DNA of 64,000 bases from Streptomyces sp. I6 (GTDB lineage Bacteria; Actinomycetota; Actinomycetes; Streptomycetales; Streptomycetaceae): assembly GCA_003725745.1 (NCBI GenBank), contig RHDP01000001.1:1953501-2017500 (forward strand), given 5' to 3'. This document shows positions 1 to 11,943 of this stretch, piece by piece. The position numbers and the translations under genes were made by a program. The notes beneath the pieces were generated by a model. That model had not been told where the DNA came from, did not search any database, and saw only the letters and a program-made list of their open reading frames with translations. Every line of letters starts with the position of its first letter. The first letter of the stretch is position 1.

Positions 1-1
1 G

Positions 2-259
2 ACCCCGTGCGGCGAGGCCGTCGTCACCGTCGGCCCGGCCACGGACGTGGTGCACGTATCCGGCACAGCGGAGATCGTGGAGTGTGACGCCCTGGCACCC
101 GACTCCGCCGGCGCTTTCTCGGCGAAACTCGGTTGGGATCCGCGCGGCGGGACCCAACGGGTCTTCCTCCGGATCATCCCTCACACGGTCAAGGCATGGC
201 GGGAGGAGAACGAGCAGTCGGGCCGTCTGCTGATGCGCGACGGCCGGTGGCTGGACTGA
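2..259 (+). CDS. C-terminal part of a pyridoxamine 5'-phosphate oxidase-like flavin/F420 protein (5' end outside window)
   Basis: An open frame enters from the left edge and stops at TGA 257-259, giving about 85 residues. The end of the protein (AWREENEQSGRLLMRDGRWL) and the preceding beta-strand-rich stretch (VHVSGTAEIVE, then GWDPRGGTQRVFLRI) resemble the C-terminal half of small split-barrel proteins of the PPOX/F420 class found in actinobacteria. These bind FMN or F420 and act on small substrates in the cytosol; the substrate cannot be read from this fragment. An internal GTG at 47 is open but the frame continues upstream of it, so I treat the gene as truncated by the window and not as a 70-residue protein. 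Family assignment is by memory of similar proteins and is moderate. Confidence 0.55.
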   Translation, partial: TPCGEAVVTVGPATDVVHVSGTAEIVECDALAPDSAGAFSAKLGWDPRGGTQRVFLRIIPHTVKAWREENEQSGRLLMRDGRWLD

Positions 260-715
260 CGGAAGCCGCACCCGGCAGGCAGGCTGCCCGCCGCGACCTC
301 CCCGACCTCCCCGGCCTGGAGACCGAGCGCTACGCGACGGCGCCGCACGGGCCCGCGCGTGCGGGCCGGGCCGCCCCGCCGAGGCGGAGCCGGCCGAACG
401 GAACCAGATCGGAGACCCGCCCCGCCCGGAGCCCGGGTGAAGGGTGCTGAACCGGATGGAAACCATGGCTCGACCGCCAGCAGGGCTTTGCCGGAGACCT
501 GACCGACCGGAGGGTGATCGGACCTACCGGAGGGCGAACCGGCCGAAGAGCGAACCGGCCCGGCGCCGCCCGGCCAAAGGCCAACCGGCCGAAGGGCCGA
601 ACTGGCCGGGGGCCAACCGGCCCGGCGCCCCGGCCGGGCCGGGCGCCCCCGTGGCCGGGATCCCCGTGGCACGCTCGGTGCACTCGTCAGGGCCGGGCGG
701 TCCGTGGTGGGGCGC
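260..715. other. Gene-free GC-rich stretch with CCGGCC-type imperfect repeats
   Basis: Between the first stop codon and the end of comEC there is no frame with a credible protein. From about 500 to 650 the sequence is dominated by short imperfect copies built on AACCGGCC and CCGAAGRGC words. No clear T-tailed terminator is visible. Open frames here are composition artefacts (arginine, proline and alanine only). Confidence 0.5.
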
Positions 716-3229
716 TCATGGCGCCCGCGGGGCCCGGGAGCCTCGTGCCACGGCGCGCAGGCCTCCTCCGGAGCCCGTGACGGCGATCGCCCCGTCGATG
801 TCGGTACGCATCACCAGCGCGCCCTGGGACCGCAGAGCTGCGACGGTCCGCGGCGACGGATGCCCGTACGGGTTGCCCCGGCCGCAGGAGATGAGGGCCA
901 GCCGCGGCCGGGCCGCTGCGAGCAGAGCGGGATGCTGGAAGGCCGACCCGTGGTGCGCGACCTTGAGGACGTCGACCCGTGGGAGGGCCGGGTGCGCCCG
1001 CATCAGCCCCTGCTGCGCGGGGGGTTCCAGATCCCCGAGGAGTAGCAGTGACACACCCTCGTCCGTCCGCGCGAGCAGGGTGACGCTCGCGTCGTTCGGC
1101 TCCTCCGGCTTCGTGCCGGGCTCCGGCCCGGAGCCGGGCACGGGCCAGAGCACCTGCCAGGTGAGCCCTGCCGTACGCCGTCGCTCCCCCGGTCCGGGAC
1201 GGATCAGCGGCACACCGGCGGCCTCGGCGGTCCGGTACACGAACTCGGCCCGCTCGCGCGGCTCTTCGAGAGTGGTCGTCTGGATCGCGCCGACGCTTCT
1301 GCCCCGCAGGGCGCCGGGCAGCCCCGCAACATGGTCTGCGTGGAAGTGGGTCAGCAGGAGCAAAGGCACCCTGCTGACGCCCAGTTCGCGCAGGCACCGG
1401 TCGGTCAGTGCCGGGTCGGGCCCGGCGTCCACCACCACGGCCGTCCCTTCACCCGCGGCCAGAACCGCGGCGTCGCCCTGGCCGACGTCGCACACCGCGA
1501 ACGACCAGCCGGGCGGCGGCCATCCGGTGACGATCCTCATCAGCGAGGGCGGCCGCAGCACCACGAGGACGAGGAGGAGGGCGCATCCCACGGCGGGCCA
1601 GGGGCCCCGGACCAGCCTGCGCACCATCAGCATCCCCACGGTGGTGACCGCGGCCAGCAGCAGTGCGCCCCACCAGCCACCGGGCCACTCGGCCTGTGCG
1701 CCGGGGAGACCGGCGCCGGTACGGGCGACTCCGGCGATCCACTGGACCGGCCAGCCGGCGCAGCGTGCCAGCAGTTCGGCGGCCGCTGTCGAGACCGGTG
1801 CGGCGGCGAGCGCCGCGAACCCCAGCACCGTGGCGGGCGCCACGGCAGGCTCGGCGAGGACACTGCAGGGGATCGCCACGAGACTGATCCGCTCGGCGAA
1901 CACGACCACGACCGGTGCGCACACCGCCTGCGCCGCGGCGGCAGCGGCGAGTGCCCCCGCGCATCGAGCGGGCACTCCACGCTGCCGCAGGCCAACGCTC
2001 CAGCGGGGGGCAAGGGTGAGGAGCGAGCCCGTGGCCAGCACGGAGAGCAGAAACCCGAAGGTGCGGGCCGACCAGGGGTCCCACAGAACCAGCAGCAGCA
2101 CGGCCGCCGCCAGGGCCGGGAGCAGCGATCTGCTCCGGCCGGTGCCGATGGCCAGGAGGGTGATCGCCCCGCAGGCCGCGGCGCGCAGCACGCTCGGTTC
2201 CGGCCGGCACACCACCACGAACCCCAGGGTGAGCGCGCCACCGAACAGCGCGGTCGCACGCAGTGACATACCCAATCGGGGAGCCAGACCGCCCCGTTCC
2301 GCCCTCAGTGCCCTTCCCGGCGGGCCGATGAGCAGGAACAGGACGATGGCCAGGTTGCTTCCGGAGACGGCCAGCAGATGCGTGAGATCCGTCGCCTTGA
2401 ACGCCTCTTGCAGTTCGGTCCCGATGCGGGAGGTGTCGCCGACGACGAGCCCCGGAAGGAGGGCACGTGCGTCCGGTGGCAGTGAGTCGGTCGCCTGCCT
2501 CAACCCCGCGCGCAGATCCCCCGCCACGCGCTGCGCCGTGGTCGGCGGCCCGGTGATCCGGGGCGGTCCCGTGCCTCGGGCCTTCAGTACGGCCGCGAAC
2601 CGGCCCTCGCCCTCCGGCGGCGGCTCCGCCCGGGCGGAGAGCGTGAGCCGCGTCGACGGCAGCAGCCCCAGCCATGCGCCGGCCGCCGCCCCGGGCCGGA
2701 CGATCACCAGCACGGGCGCCCTGGTGGCCACCGGCTCCCCGTGCGCGGTGGTGACCCGGACGACCTGTGCCTCCAGCAGGACGGCCGGCGGTGCCGCACG
2801 ATCACCCCATGTACGCGGCCGGGTCGTGCGCGGATCGGTGACGACGGTCAACTCGGCGGTGATCGAGCCGTACTTGCCCGCCGCCTCGGGCACCGGCCCC
2901 CGGTACAGGTCCGCGCCGCGCAGTGCGCCGGCGGCCGTGCCGGCTGCTGTGCACAGCAGCACCGCGGCGGCGGCGACCCTGTTGCCGGCACCATGCCAGG
3001 AGCGGCGGCGCGCCACCCCGACGGTCAGAGGCACCAGAATCGCACCCGCCGCCACGAGACAGCCCAGCACCGTCACACCCGGCCAGGGAGGCCGAGCCGT
3101 CAGACCGACCGCCGCGGCGCCCCAGGCGGCGAGCGCGGGCAGCACCAGACGCAGATCGGCCGGACGCTCCTCGAGGGCATCGGCCGCCTCCGGCCGGGAC
3201 TCGGTCTCGGGGGACCCCACCGCCGTCAT
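716..3229 (-). CDS. comEC: ComEC/Rec2-type DNA-uptake channel protein
   Basis: A polytopic membrane protein of about 837 residues. Family knowledge: ComEC carries single-stranded DNA across the membrane in competent bacteria. The N-terminal third has hydrophobic segments and a soluble domain, the centre is the competence domain with many membrane helices (for example DLTHLLAVSGSNLAIVLFLL), and the C-terminal third is a metallo-beta-lactamase domain with the metal motif HFHADH near residue 630 and later VAHHGS. I chose the ATG at 3229; a GTG at 3235 would overlap the comEA stop as GTGA. It is translationally linked to comEA, which lies immediately upstream. The frame is intact over 2.5 kb. Streptomyces keep these genes although natural competence is not an established trait there, so the role in this organism is uncertain. 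Confidence 0.9.
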   Translation of the reverse strand: MTAVGSPETESRPEAADALEERPADLRLVLPALAAWGAAAVGLTARPPWPGVTVLGCLVAAGAILVPLTVGVARRRSWHGAGNRVAAAAVLLCTAAGTAAGALRGADLYRGPVPEAAGKYGSITAELTVVTDPRTTRPRTWGDRAAPPAVLLEAQVVRVTTAHGEPVATRAPVLVIVRPGAAAGAWLGLLPSTRLTLSARAEPPPEGEGRFAAVLKARGTGPPRITGPPTTAQRVAGDLRAGLRQATDSLPPDARALLPGLVVGDTSRIGTELQEAFKATDLTHLLAVSGSNLAIVLFLLIGPPGRALRAERGGLAPRLGMSLRATALFGGALTLGFVVVCRPEPSVLRAAACGAITLLAIGTGRSRSLLPALAAAVLLLVLWDPWSARTFGFLLSVLATGSLLTLAPRWSVGLRQRGVPARCAGALAAAAAAQAVCAPVVVVFAERISLVAIPCSVLAEPAVAPATVLGFAALAAAPVSTAAAELLARCAGWPVQWIAGVARTGAGLPGAQAEWPGGWWGALLLAAVTTVGMLMVRRLVRGPWPAVGCALLLVLVVLRPPSLMRIVTGWPPPGWSFAVCDVGQGDAAVLAAGEGTAVVVDAGPDPALTDRCLRELGVSRVPLLLLTHFHADHVAGLPGALRGRSVGAIQTTTLEEPRERAEFVYRTAEAAGVPLIRPGPGERRRTAGLTWQVLWPVPGSGPEPGTKPEEPNDASVTLLARTDEGVSLLLLGDLEPPAQQGLMRAHPALPRVDVLKVAHHGSAFQHPALLAAARPRLALISCGRGNPYGHPSPRTVAALRSQGALVMRTDIDGAIAVTGSGGGLRAVARGSRAPRAP

Positions 3230-3231
3230 GG

Positions 3232-4329
3232 TCACGGCCGCACCAGCGGTTGCAGGTCCTCGAACCGGCGATCCCCGATGCCCTTCACCTCGCGGAGTTC
3301 GCCTACCGACCGGAAGCCGCCGTGCTCTGCGCGGTAGTCCACGATGTGCTGGGCGAGCACCGGGCCCACACCCGGCAGGGTGTCGAGTTGCTCCACCGTG
3401 GCGGTGCTGAGGCTGAGCGGCCCTCCGCCCTGAGCTCCCCCGCCCGTCAGCCCTTGCGGCCCCGGAGCCGGCCCGCCGGGGGCCTGCGGGACGCCCACGG
3501 CCACCTGCTCGCCGTCCGTGAGCACCCGCGCCCGGTTGAGGCCGGCGAGGTCGGTGCCGGCCTTGACCCCGCCCGCCGCCCGCAGCGCGTCGGCGACTCG
3601 TGCCCCCGCCGGGAGGTGGAGTACGCCCGGCCGCAGGACCTTGCCGCTCACATCGACGACGATGCGCCCGGTGGGCTCCCGCGTGGGCGGTGGGCCCGGC
3701 GAAGGCCCGGGCGCGGCCGCCCCCGGCGCGGGAGGTGCGCCCCCGGCCAGTTGCGGCGCGGGTACCGGCTCCGGCCGGCCGGCCCGGAAGTGCTGCACGG
3801 CGAAGACCACGCCGAGGACCAGGACCACCGCGAGCGCGGCCAGCGCCCTCGGCGCCAGCCCGCAGCGCAGCCGCACCCACGACGGCATGCGCTCCCCCAG
3901 GGCCAGCCGTGTCCGCTCACGCAGCGACAGCCCGACGCCGGTCAGCCGCGCCGATCGTGAAGGACCGCGCGAGCCGGGCGATGGCACGGCCCGGCGACGC
4001 CCTCGCTCCGGTGGAGCGGCGGTCTCCCCCGTCTCGTCCGCCCCGGCGGGCGCCTGACCCCGCACCGGTGCCTGCCCGGCGGTCGGCTCCCGGAAGCGAC
4101 CAGGTGGCGGTCCGGTCCCTGTCCGGGGTGCGTCCGATGCCGGGAAGAGGGCCTGCGCGCGCATCCTCACGGCCGACGCCGGTGCCGTGTGCGGAACCGG
4201 GGATGCGGTGGACGAGGCCGGCACCGGGCCCTCCCCCGGCCGCAACCGCTGCCGGCGGTGGCGGGCACGGCCGTCCGAGGCGGGAGCACGGCCCGGGCCG
4301 CTCGTCGCAGAGCGTGATCGGTGAGTCAT
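3232..4329 (-). CDS. comEA: ComEA-type membrane-anchored DNA-binding protein
   Basis: A 365-residue protein with a long basic, low-complexity cytoplasmic N-terminus, one membrane helix around residues 161-182 (LAALAVVLVLGVVFAVQHF), a proline-rich linker, an SLBB-like domain (about 220-275, IVVDVSGKVLRPGVLHLP) and a C-terminal helix-hairpin-helix DNA-binding pair (about 300-365; LDTLPGVGPVLAQHIVDYR and VKGIGDRRFEDL). This is the domain order of ComEA, which binds double-stranded DNA outside the membrane and passes it to ComEC. The stop codon is two bases from the comEC ATG, so the two form one operon. Start: I prefer ATG 4329; an in-frame ATG 27 bases further upstream adds nine residues. The N-terminal cytoplasmic region is longer than in Bacillus ComEA. 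Confidence 0.9.
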   Translation of the reverse strand: MTHRSRSATSGPGRAPASDGRARHRRQRLRPGEGPVPASSTASPVPHTAPASAVRMRAQALFPASDAPRTGTGPPPGRFREPTAGQAPVRGQAPAGADETGETAAPPERGRRRAVPSPGSRGPSRSARLTGVGLSLRERTRLALGERMPSWVRLRCGLAPRALAALAVVLVLGVVFAVQHFRAGRPEPVPAPQLAGGAPPAPGAAAPGPSPGPPPTREPTGRIVVDVSGKVLRPGVLHLPAGARVADALRAAGGVKAGTDLAGLNRARVLTDGEQVAVGVPQAPGGPAPGPQGLTGGGAQGGGPLSLSTATVEQLDTLPGVGPVLAQHIVDYRAEHGGFRSVGELREVKGIGDRRFEDLQPLVRP

Positions 4330-4765
4330 GGCACCCGACGGTAGGCAGCGCGGCACGAATCCGCTGAGCGGCCTCGATTCCGGTGGATAACGTGACCCTT
4401 GTGGAAAACTCCGTCACTCGCCGGAGCGACCGATGTGCTCATCCGGCGGGAACCATCGCTCGGCCGGACCGCCCCTGCCTCACACCGGCGGGGGACCGAG
4501 ACCCGTCCTCTCAACGCGAAGGGCACCCTCTTCCCGTCGACGCGAAGGGCACCCTCACCGCCGCCCCGCCGGCAGAGCCCTCACCGCCGCACCGCCACAG
4601 CGCCTCAACCGCCCCACCGCGCCGCTTCACCGCCGCCCCGGCAGGGCCCGCAGGCCCACCGGCCGGGAACCGGCCCCAGGTGCCGCCCCGGTCCGGGTCT
4701 CCGCGCGGTGTTCCCCCTCCCGCGGAACTCCGGCCCGGCCTCCACCGGGCCGTGACCGCGCACCC
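4330..4765. other. Gene-free stretch with a 17-bp direct repeat
   Basis: No supported gene lies between comEA and the DegV gene. It holds a perfect 17-bp direct repeat (ACGCGAAGGGCACCCTC at 4514-4530 and 4540-4556, 26 bp apart) followed by C-rich, low-complexity sequence. The comEA promoter must lie just left of 4400 on the minus strand, but I see no convincing -35/-10 pair. Confidence 0.4.
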
Positions 4766-5611
4766 TCACCTCGCCGAGACCACGGCCCCCAGCAGCCCGG
4801 GGCCCGTGTGCGCGCCGATCACCGCGCCCACCTCGCTGACGTGCAGCTCGCCCAGGTTCGGCAGCCGCAGCCGCAGCCGCTCGGCCAGGGCGGACGCCCG
4901 GTCCGGCGCGGCGAGATGGTGCACCGCGATGTCCACCGGGCCGGTGCCGGCGCGCTCCGCCGCGATCTCCTCGAGCCGGGCGATCGCCTTGGAGGCCGTA
5001 CGCACCTTCTCCTTGAGCTCGATCCGGCCGCCTTCGAGCTGCAGCAGCGGCTTCACCGCGAGCGCGGATCCGAACAGCGCCTGAGCGGCGCCGATCCGGC
5101 CGCCCCGGCGCAGATAGTCGAGGGTGTCGACGTAGAAGAAGGCGGACGTGCCCGCGGCCCGTTTCTCGGCCGCCGCGACCGCCTCGTCGAGGGAGCCGCC
5201 GGCGTCCACCGCCTCGGCCGCGGCGAGGGCGCAGAATCCCAGGGCCATCGCCACCATGCCGGTGTCCACCACACGGACCGGGACGGGTGCCCCCGTGGCC
5301 GCCAGCACCGCCGCGTCGTAGGTACCGGAGAACTCCGAGGACAGATGCAGCGAGACGATGGCGGTCGCTCCGGCCTCCGCGACGCCCCGGTAGGCGGCGG
5401 CGAAGGTCTCCGGGCTCGGCCTGGACGTGGTCACGGCGCGGCGCTTCTGCAGCGCCTGCGCGAGGGATCGGGCCGAGATCTCGGTACCCTCCTCGAGCGC
5501 CTGGTCCCCGAGCACAACGGTCAGTGGTACCGCGGTGATTCCATGCGACTCCATCGTCTGCGGCGGCAGGTAGGCCGTGGAATCGGTGACGATCGCGACA
5601 TGGCGGGACAT
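4766..5611 (-). CDS. DegV family fatty-acid-binding protein
   Basis: A 281-residue cytosolic protein starting VAIVTDSTAYLPP a few residues after Met, the DegV signature. Later landmarks are SRPSPETF, the central SLHLSSEFSGTYDAA (fatty-acid head-group region) and DTLDYLRRGGRIG. Members of this family bind a long-chain fatty acid between two alpha/beta domains; in Firmicutes the FakB proteins present fatty acid to the kinase FakA. No FakA partner is in the window, so the biochemical role here is open. ATG 5611 is chosen because the conserved strand starts five residues later. Length is normal for the family. It is separated by about 195 bp from the next minus-strand gene upstream and has no close downstream partner. 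Confidence 0.85.
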   Translation of the reverse strand: MSRHVAIVTDSTAYLPPQTMESHGITAVPLTVVLGDQALEEGTEISARSLAQALQKRRAVTTSRPSPETFAAAYRGVAEAGATAIVSLHLSSEFSGTYDAAVLAATGAPVPVRVVDTGMVAMALGFCALAAAEAVDAGGSLDEAVAAAEKRAAGTSAFFYVDTLDYLRRGGRIGAAQALFGSALAVKPLLQLEGGRIELKEKVRTASKAIARLEEIAAERAGTGPVDIAVHHLAAPDRASALAERLRLRLPNLGELHVSEVGAVIGAHTGPGLLGAVVSAR

Positions 5612-5806
5612 GAGCGGGAGGTTACCCGCAGCGGTCGACTCACGGGAGCCCGACCCCGCACCACCCCTCCCTTCCGTATCGCGGACAGCCCTCCGTTGGG
5701 GGCGACCCGCTGTCCGGCGGGGAACACACGGCGCCCGCCGGACCACGAGGGCCGCGCCTCCGCCGACCTGCCGACCCGCCGGCCCGCCGGCCCGCCGGCC
5801 CGCCGA

Positions 5807-6594
5807 CTAGTTCGTGGTCTCCGGGCGGGTGGTCTTGTCCCAGGAGTACCTCATCGAACGGCGCGGATCCCGCGGCGGGATCGCCCGCGGCTCCCGGGCG
5901 CCCGTCCCCGGCCCCGCGTCACCCGGTTCCCGCTCCTCCCGGCCCCCGCGGCCGGCGAAGGCCGCGATGCCGGCGCAGAGGGCGCCCAGGACCCCTGTGC
6001 CGCCGTCGGCCGAGCGGGCTCCGCCGCGGGCTCGGGCCACACCGGTTCGCTGCGCGACCAGTCGCGCAGCGCTCCCGCCTCCACGTCGATCTGGGCGGTC
6101 AGGGACTCCAGGTCGTCTTCGGCGAAGGAGCGTGCACGGTCCCGGGCCGCCCAGCGCAGGGACTCCGCGGAGTGGGTGATCCGCTCGACCCGCTCGCGCA
6201 GTTGCGGCAGCCGTTCCGTGGTCCTGCCGCGGTCCGGCTCGCGCTCCAGCCTCCGGAGTTCCTCGTCCAGCTCCCGCCCGTGCACGCTGAGCCGCTCGAA
6301 GAGGCCGATCGACTCCCGCAGCGAGGCGTCCTCGGCCGCTCCGGCGCGCAGGGCGTCCTGTGTGGCCTTCATCGACGTGCGCAGGCGGAGCCTCAGCTGG
6401 GCGAGTTCGCCGGCCACGCCGACCTGCCCGAGGCTCTTCGCCCGCAGCGTCGTGTCCTCGACGGTGCGCCGCGCCTGGCTGATCGTGCGGTCCACCCCTC
6501 GCTTGGCCGCGCCTACCGCCTTCACCCCCGCGTACACCCCGAGGACCACGAAGGCGGCGAAGAGCAGCGTCAGGATCAGGATGACGGCTTCCAT
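5807..6594 (-). CDS. Membrane-anchored coiled-coil hypothetical protein, probably frameshifted
   Basis: I do not recognise a named family. The protein begins with one membrane helix (residues 3-24, VILILTLLFAAFVVLGVYAG) followed by a long charged alpha-helical region with heptad-like character (LRLRLRTSMKATQDAL, then ELDEELRRLEREPD) and a disordered proline/glycine tail. From residue about 190 the reading frame turns into arginine/proline junk, while the neighbouring frame (down to 5807) gives an ordered tail with a hydrophobic stretch (VLGALCAGIAAF) and an end RYSWDKTTRPETTN. One extra base in the CC at 6010-6011 would join them to about 262 residues. The lesion is inferred from coding quality and is less certain than the others in this window. 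Confidence 0.55.
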
Positions 6595-6726
6595 GGGCGC
6601 CCCTCCGGGTGGTGTGCGGGGTGTGTCTCCGAGTGGTGTGCGGTGTGTGCTTCCACGGTAAACGGAGCGGGCCGGGCGAGGGTTCCGGTGGAACCCTTAA
6701 CCTGCCCGTAGGGGAAAGATCAGGGC

Positions 6727-6875
6727 CGGGGCCCGGCGGTCTGCCGGGGCCCGGCCCATGGGCGGGGCTCCGACCCTCGAGCGGGGCCCGGCGGTCTGCC
6801 GGACTCCGGCCCGTGAGCGGGGCCCGTCAGCCCTTGCGCTCCGGCCCGTGAGCGGGGCTCCGGCCCGTGAGCAGG
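6727..6875. repeat. Interleaved direct repeats downstream of leuS
   Basis: Two perfect 21-bp copies of a G/C word (6727-6747 and 6782-6802) and three copies of CTCCGGCCCGTGAGC (starting 6804, 6839 and 6858) fill the space just after the leuS stop. The order suggests local slippage duplication. No gene is supported here, and no T-tailed hairpin is obvious, although several of the repeats can fold on themselves. Confidence 0.6.
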
Positions 6876-6880
6876 GCCGG

Positions 6881-9771
<2,891 letters not shown>

Positions 9772-9824
9772 GATCCTTAAAGCTCCATCGATCGTCTCTG
9801 CCTGCGATTGCCTGAAACGAAAAA

Positions 9825-9844
9825 TCCCCTCGCACAGGAGGGGA
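9825..9844 (-). terminator. Candidate attenuator hairpin in the leuS leader
   Basis: On the minus strand TCCCCTC and GAGGGGA form a perfect 7-bp stem with a 6-base loop (CTGTGC), followed directly by TTTTT. It lies about 50 bases before the leuS ATG and 43 bases after a short leucine-rich leader frame. A T-run after a strong stem is rare in this genome, which supports an intrinsic terminator with a regulatory role. Confidence 0.7.
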
Positions 9845-9886
9845 CGCCGCGCCGATTCCGACCGGGTGGTCACCGGCCGGGACTGA

Positions 9887-9925
9887 TCAGCGCGGCCCGC
9901 TAAGCAGAAGGCGTACGGCACGCAT
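9887..9925 (-). CDS. Putative leuS leader peptide [12 protein letters not shown]
   Basis: A 12-codon frame with three consecutive leucine codons, CTT CTG CTT. CTT is a rarely used leucine codon in such a G+C-rich genome. It starts at ATG 9925 and ends at TGA 9887-9889, well before the hairpin at 9825-9844. The -10-like TACCCT ends six bases upstream of the ATG, so the transcript may begin at or next to the start codon (leaderless). The arrangement is that of ribosome-mediated attenuation: stalling at leucine codons when Leu-tRNA is low would favour read-through into leuS. Function is inferred from layout; I could not fold the competing structure with confidence. Confidence 0.6.
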   Translation of the reverse strand: MRAVRLLLSGPR

Positions 9926-9931
9926 GGCGTC

Positions 9932-9937
9932 AGGGTA
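9932..9937 (-). promoter_or_regulatory. -10-like box (TACCCT) for the leuS leader
   Basis: TACCCT on the minus strand with six bases to the leader-peptide ATG at 9925, the spacing usual for leaderless actinobacterial transcripts. No good -35 box is visible. Confidence 0.4.
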
Positions 9938-10219
9938 CAGCAGGCCGCCTTCCCACCGCACAGAGCGTCCGCCCTTCGGCACGGCCGAGAACGGCGGGGC
10001 CAGCGGAAACACGACCCTGCGGCCAGGTACCGGAACCGGAACCGGGGGCCTCGGACCCGCGGCCCTCCGGGCGTCCGCCGCTGCCGCGAAACGGCCTCCG
10101 GAGGGCGGCAGAGGACCGCCCGGTGCGCGGAGAACGTCGCCCCCGGGCATGCAGAACCGTTTCGGACAGCCCGAGTTACTCGGCGTATCCCCCTATCCGG
10201 GGCAACCCCAGAGTCAGTT

Positions 10220-10234
10220 GTCAGCCAGGCTGAC
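10220..10234. promoter_or_regulatory. Perfect 15-bp palindrome, candidate operator
   Basis: GTCAGCC-A-GGCTGAC is a perfect inverted repeat in the 400-bp space between divergent leuS and the redox pair, about 90 bp before the start codon at 10323. The surrounding 10210-10280 is noticeably richer in A+T than its neighbours, as expected of a promoter region. No regulator is identified. Confidence 0.35.
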
Positions 10235-10322
10235 TACTAAACCTCGAAAACTCGTACCCATTGGTATGACTCCACTTAGAGTGCGACGACGGGACCGCTT
10301 TCCCGCACCATTCGGAGCCCCC

Positions 10323-11943
10323 ATGAACCCTCGTCGCAAGATCCGTTCGTCGCCCGGTGAACCGGGCCTGAGCCGCCAGGCACAGGGCGGACTGATCGCC
10401 GCCGCTCTCGTGCTCATCCCGCTGCTCGCCATCCTTGGCAACGATGCCTTCCGGGCCGCGCTGGACTTCGCCGCCGGCGTGCTGTCCCTGGTCTCCCTGA
10501 CCGCATCGGTCGCCTGGGGCCTCATCGCCACCGACCGCGTGTTCCTCTCCACGCGCCACCGCCTGCTCGCCCAGGCCATCCACAGAAGCACCGCCGTCGC
10601 CTCGCTCGGCTTCCTGCTGCTGCACGCCACGGTCAAGGTCTCGCTCGACCACGTCGGACTGCTCGGCGCCCTGGTGCCGTTCGGCCTCGGCATCACCGGC
10701 ACGTCGGGGCTCATCGGCTTCGGCTCGCTCGCCGGTCTGCTGATGGTCGTCGCCGGCTCGACCGGTGCCGCGCGCAGCGCACTCGCCGGCAACGGCCGCT
10801 TCGCGGGACGCTGGCGGGCGCTGCACATGCTGGCGTACCCCGCCTGGTGCTTCGCTCTCGTACACGGCCTCTACGCGGGTCGCCCCGCCGACGCGTGGGT
10901 GACCGTGATGTACAGCCTGGCGCTGCTCGGAGTCGCCGCCGCCGTGTCGCTGCGGCTGCTGCCGCTGCCGGTGAAGCGGCAGATCGTCGAGCGGATCATG
11001 AGCCTGGCCGGCACGGCCCGCGACGTCCCCGGCGCCGCCGAGCAGAGCACGCGCGACATGGCGTCGTCCCCCTCCCCGGCGCGTCCGGCATCCCCGCACA
11101 GCCCAGGCCCGCTTCGAGCGCGAGTTCCCGCGCGGCGGCGCCGACCTGGGCGACCCGCCGGCAAGGCCGCTCGGTCAGCCTCTCGGAGCCCCGCTGGGCT
11201 CGCCGCTCGGAGCCTCGCTGGGGCAGCCGGTCGGAGCCCCGCGCGGCGAGCCGCGCAGACTCGCCGCGCCGTCCCCGCAGCTGTACGAGGCGACCCAGCA
11301 GCTCCACGGCACGGCACCGGACCTGCCGTCCGAAGCGGCCTCGGCCGCCGAGGCCTTCTCCGGCGCCGGCCCGGCCATCGGCGGACCGCTGTCCGGCGAC
11401 GGCCCCGGTACGGGGATATCCGCCGCCTATCGCGCGGTCTCCCGAGCGGGTGACGCATCCCCGCGCACCGGAGGGCCGAGGGTGCCGCAGGGGCGCTCCT
11501 CGGACGATGTGCCGTACGCCGAGCGCGTCCCGATGACCGAGGAGCTGCCGATCGTCCCGGACGACTCCTCGCCCCGGCCGGCGAACTGGCCGACGCCCTC
11601 CCCACCGCCCCCGGCCCAGGCCTTCCCCCAGCCGCCCACGGCGTCATCCCACGACCGCAACGAGCCCGGCAACCCCGGCACACCCGGCAACCTCAGTGAC
11701 CCCTACCTCGCATACGGCACGGCCGCGGCCTCCGGCTACGGCGAGCCGCACGCGGCTGCGCCCGGCGGCGGATTCGACCCGGCGGCTCCGTTCGGCACCG
11801 CCGGCACTCCGGGCGGCTACGACGGTCCACCGTCCGCCGAACCCTTCCGGGACTCGTACGCCGAGCCCCAGCCGCAGCCCGGACCGCTGTATCCGCCGAC
11901 GGCAGGGGAACCCTGGAACGCACCCGCAGGAGAACGACCGTGA
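10323..11943 (+). CDS. Polytopic haem-type membrane protein (ferric-reductase-like), frameshifted in the tail
   Basis: The first 230 residues form about six membrane helices. Two helices each carry a pair of histidines facing the membrane (HRSTAVASLGFLLLHATVK and ALHMLAYPAWCFALVHGLYAG), the pattern of bis-histidine haem b ligands in ferric reductase/cytochrome b-like proteins. The rest is a long proline/glycine/alanine-rich cytoplasmic tail. In the tail the frame breaks twice: the five-C run 11068-11072 and the G at 11101 each look one base short; supplying them yields PLPGASGIPAQ, then AQARFEREFPRGG and a continuous frame to TGA 11941-11943. The stop overlaps the next GTG (GTGA), so the two genes are translationally coupled. 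Likely role: transmembrane electron transfer together with the NuoF-like partner; electron acceptor unknown. Confidence 0.65.

Noticed and set aside
444-3410. Very long plus-strand open frame opposite comEC, and similar ones opposite leuS, TagF-like, rne and rodA-pbp2 genes (for example 49838-54007, 59286-62987)
   Set aside because: They are antisense shadows of GC-rich codons: only R, P, A, G, S-rich text or mirrored hydrophobic runs, with no domain, while the opposite strand carries fully recognisable proteins.
716-4329. Natural competence system
   Set aside because: comEA and comEC are present, but no pilus, comFC or dprA genes are here, and Streptomyces keep these two genes without established competence; I annotate the proteins only.
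6727-6875. Possible CRISPR array
   Set aside because: Copies are few, irregularly spaced, overlap one another and have no unique spacers; no cas genes in the window.
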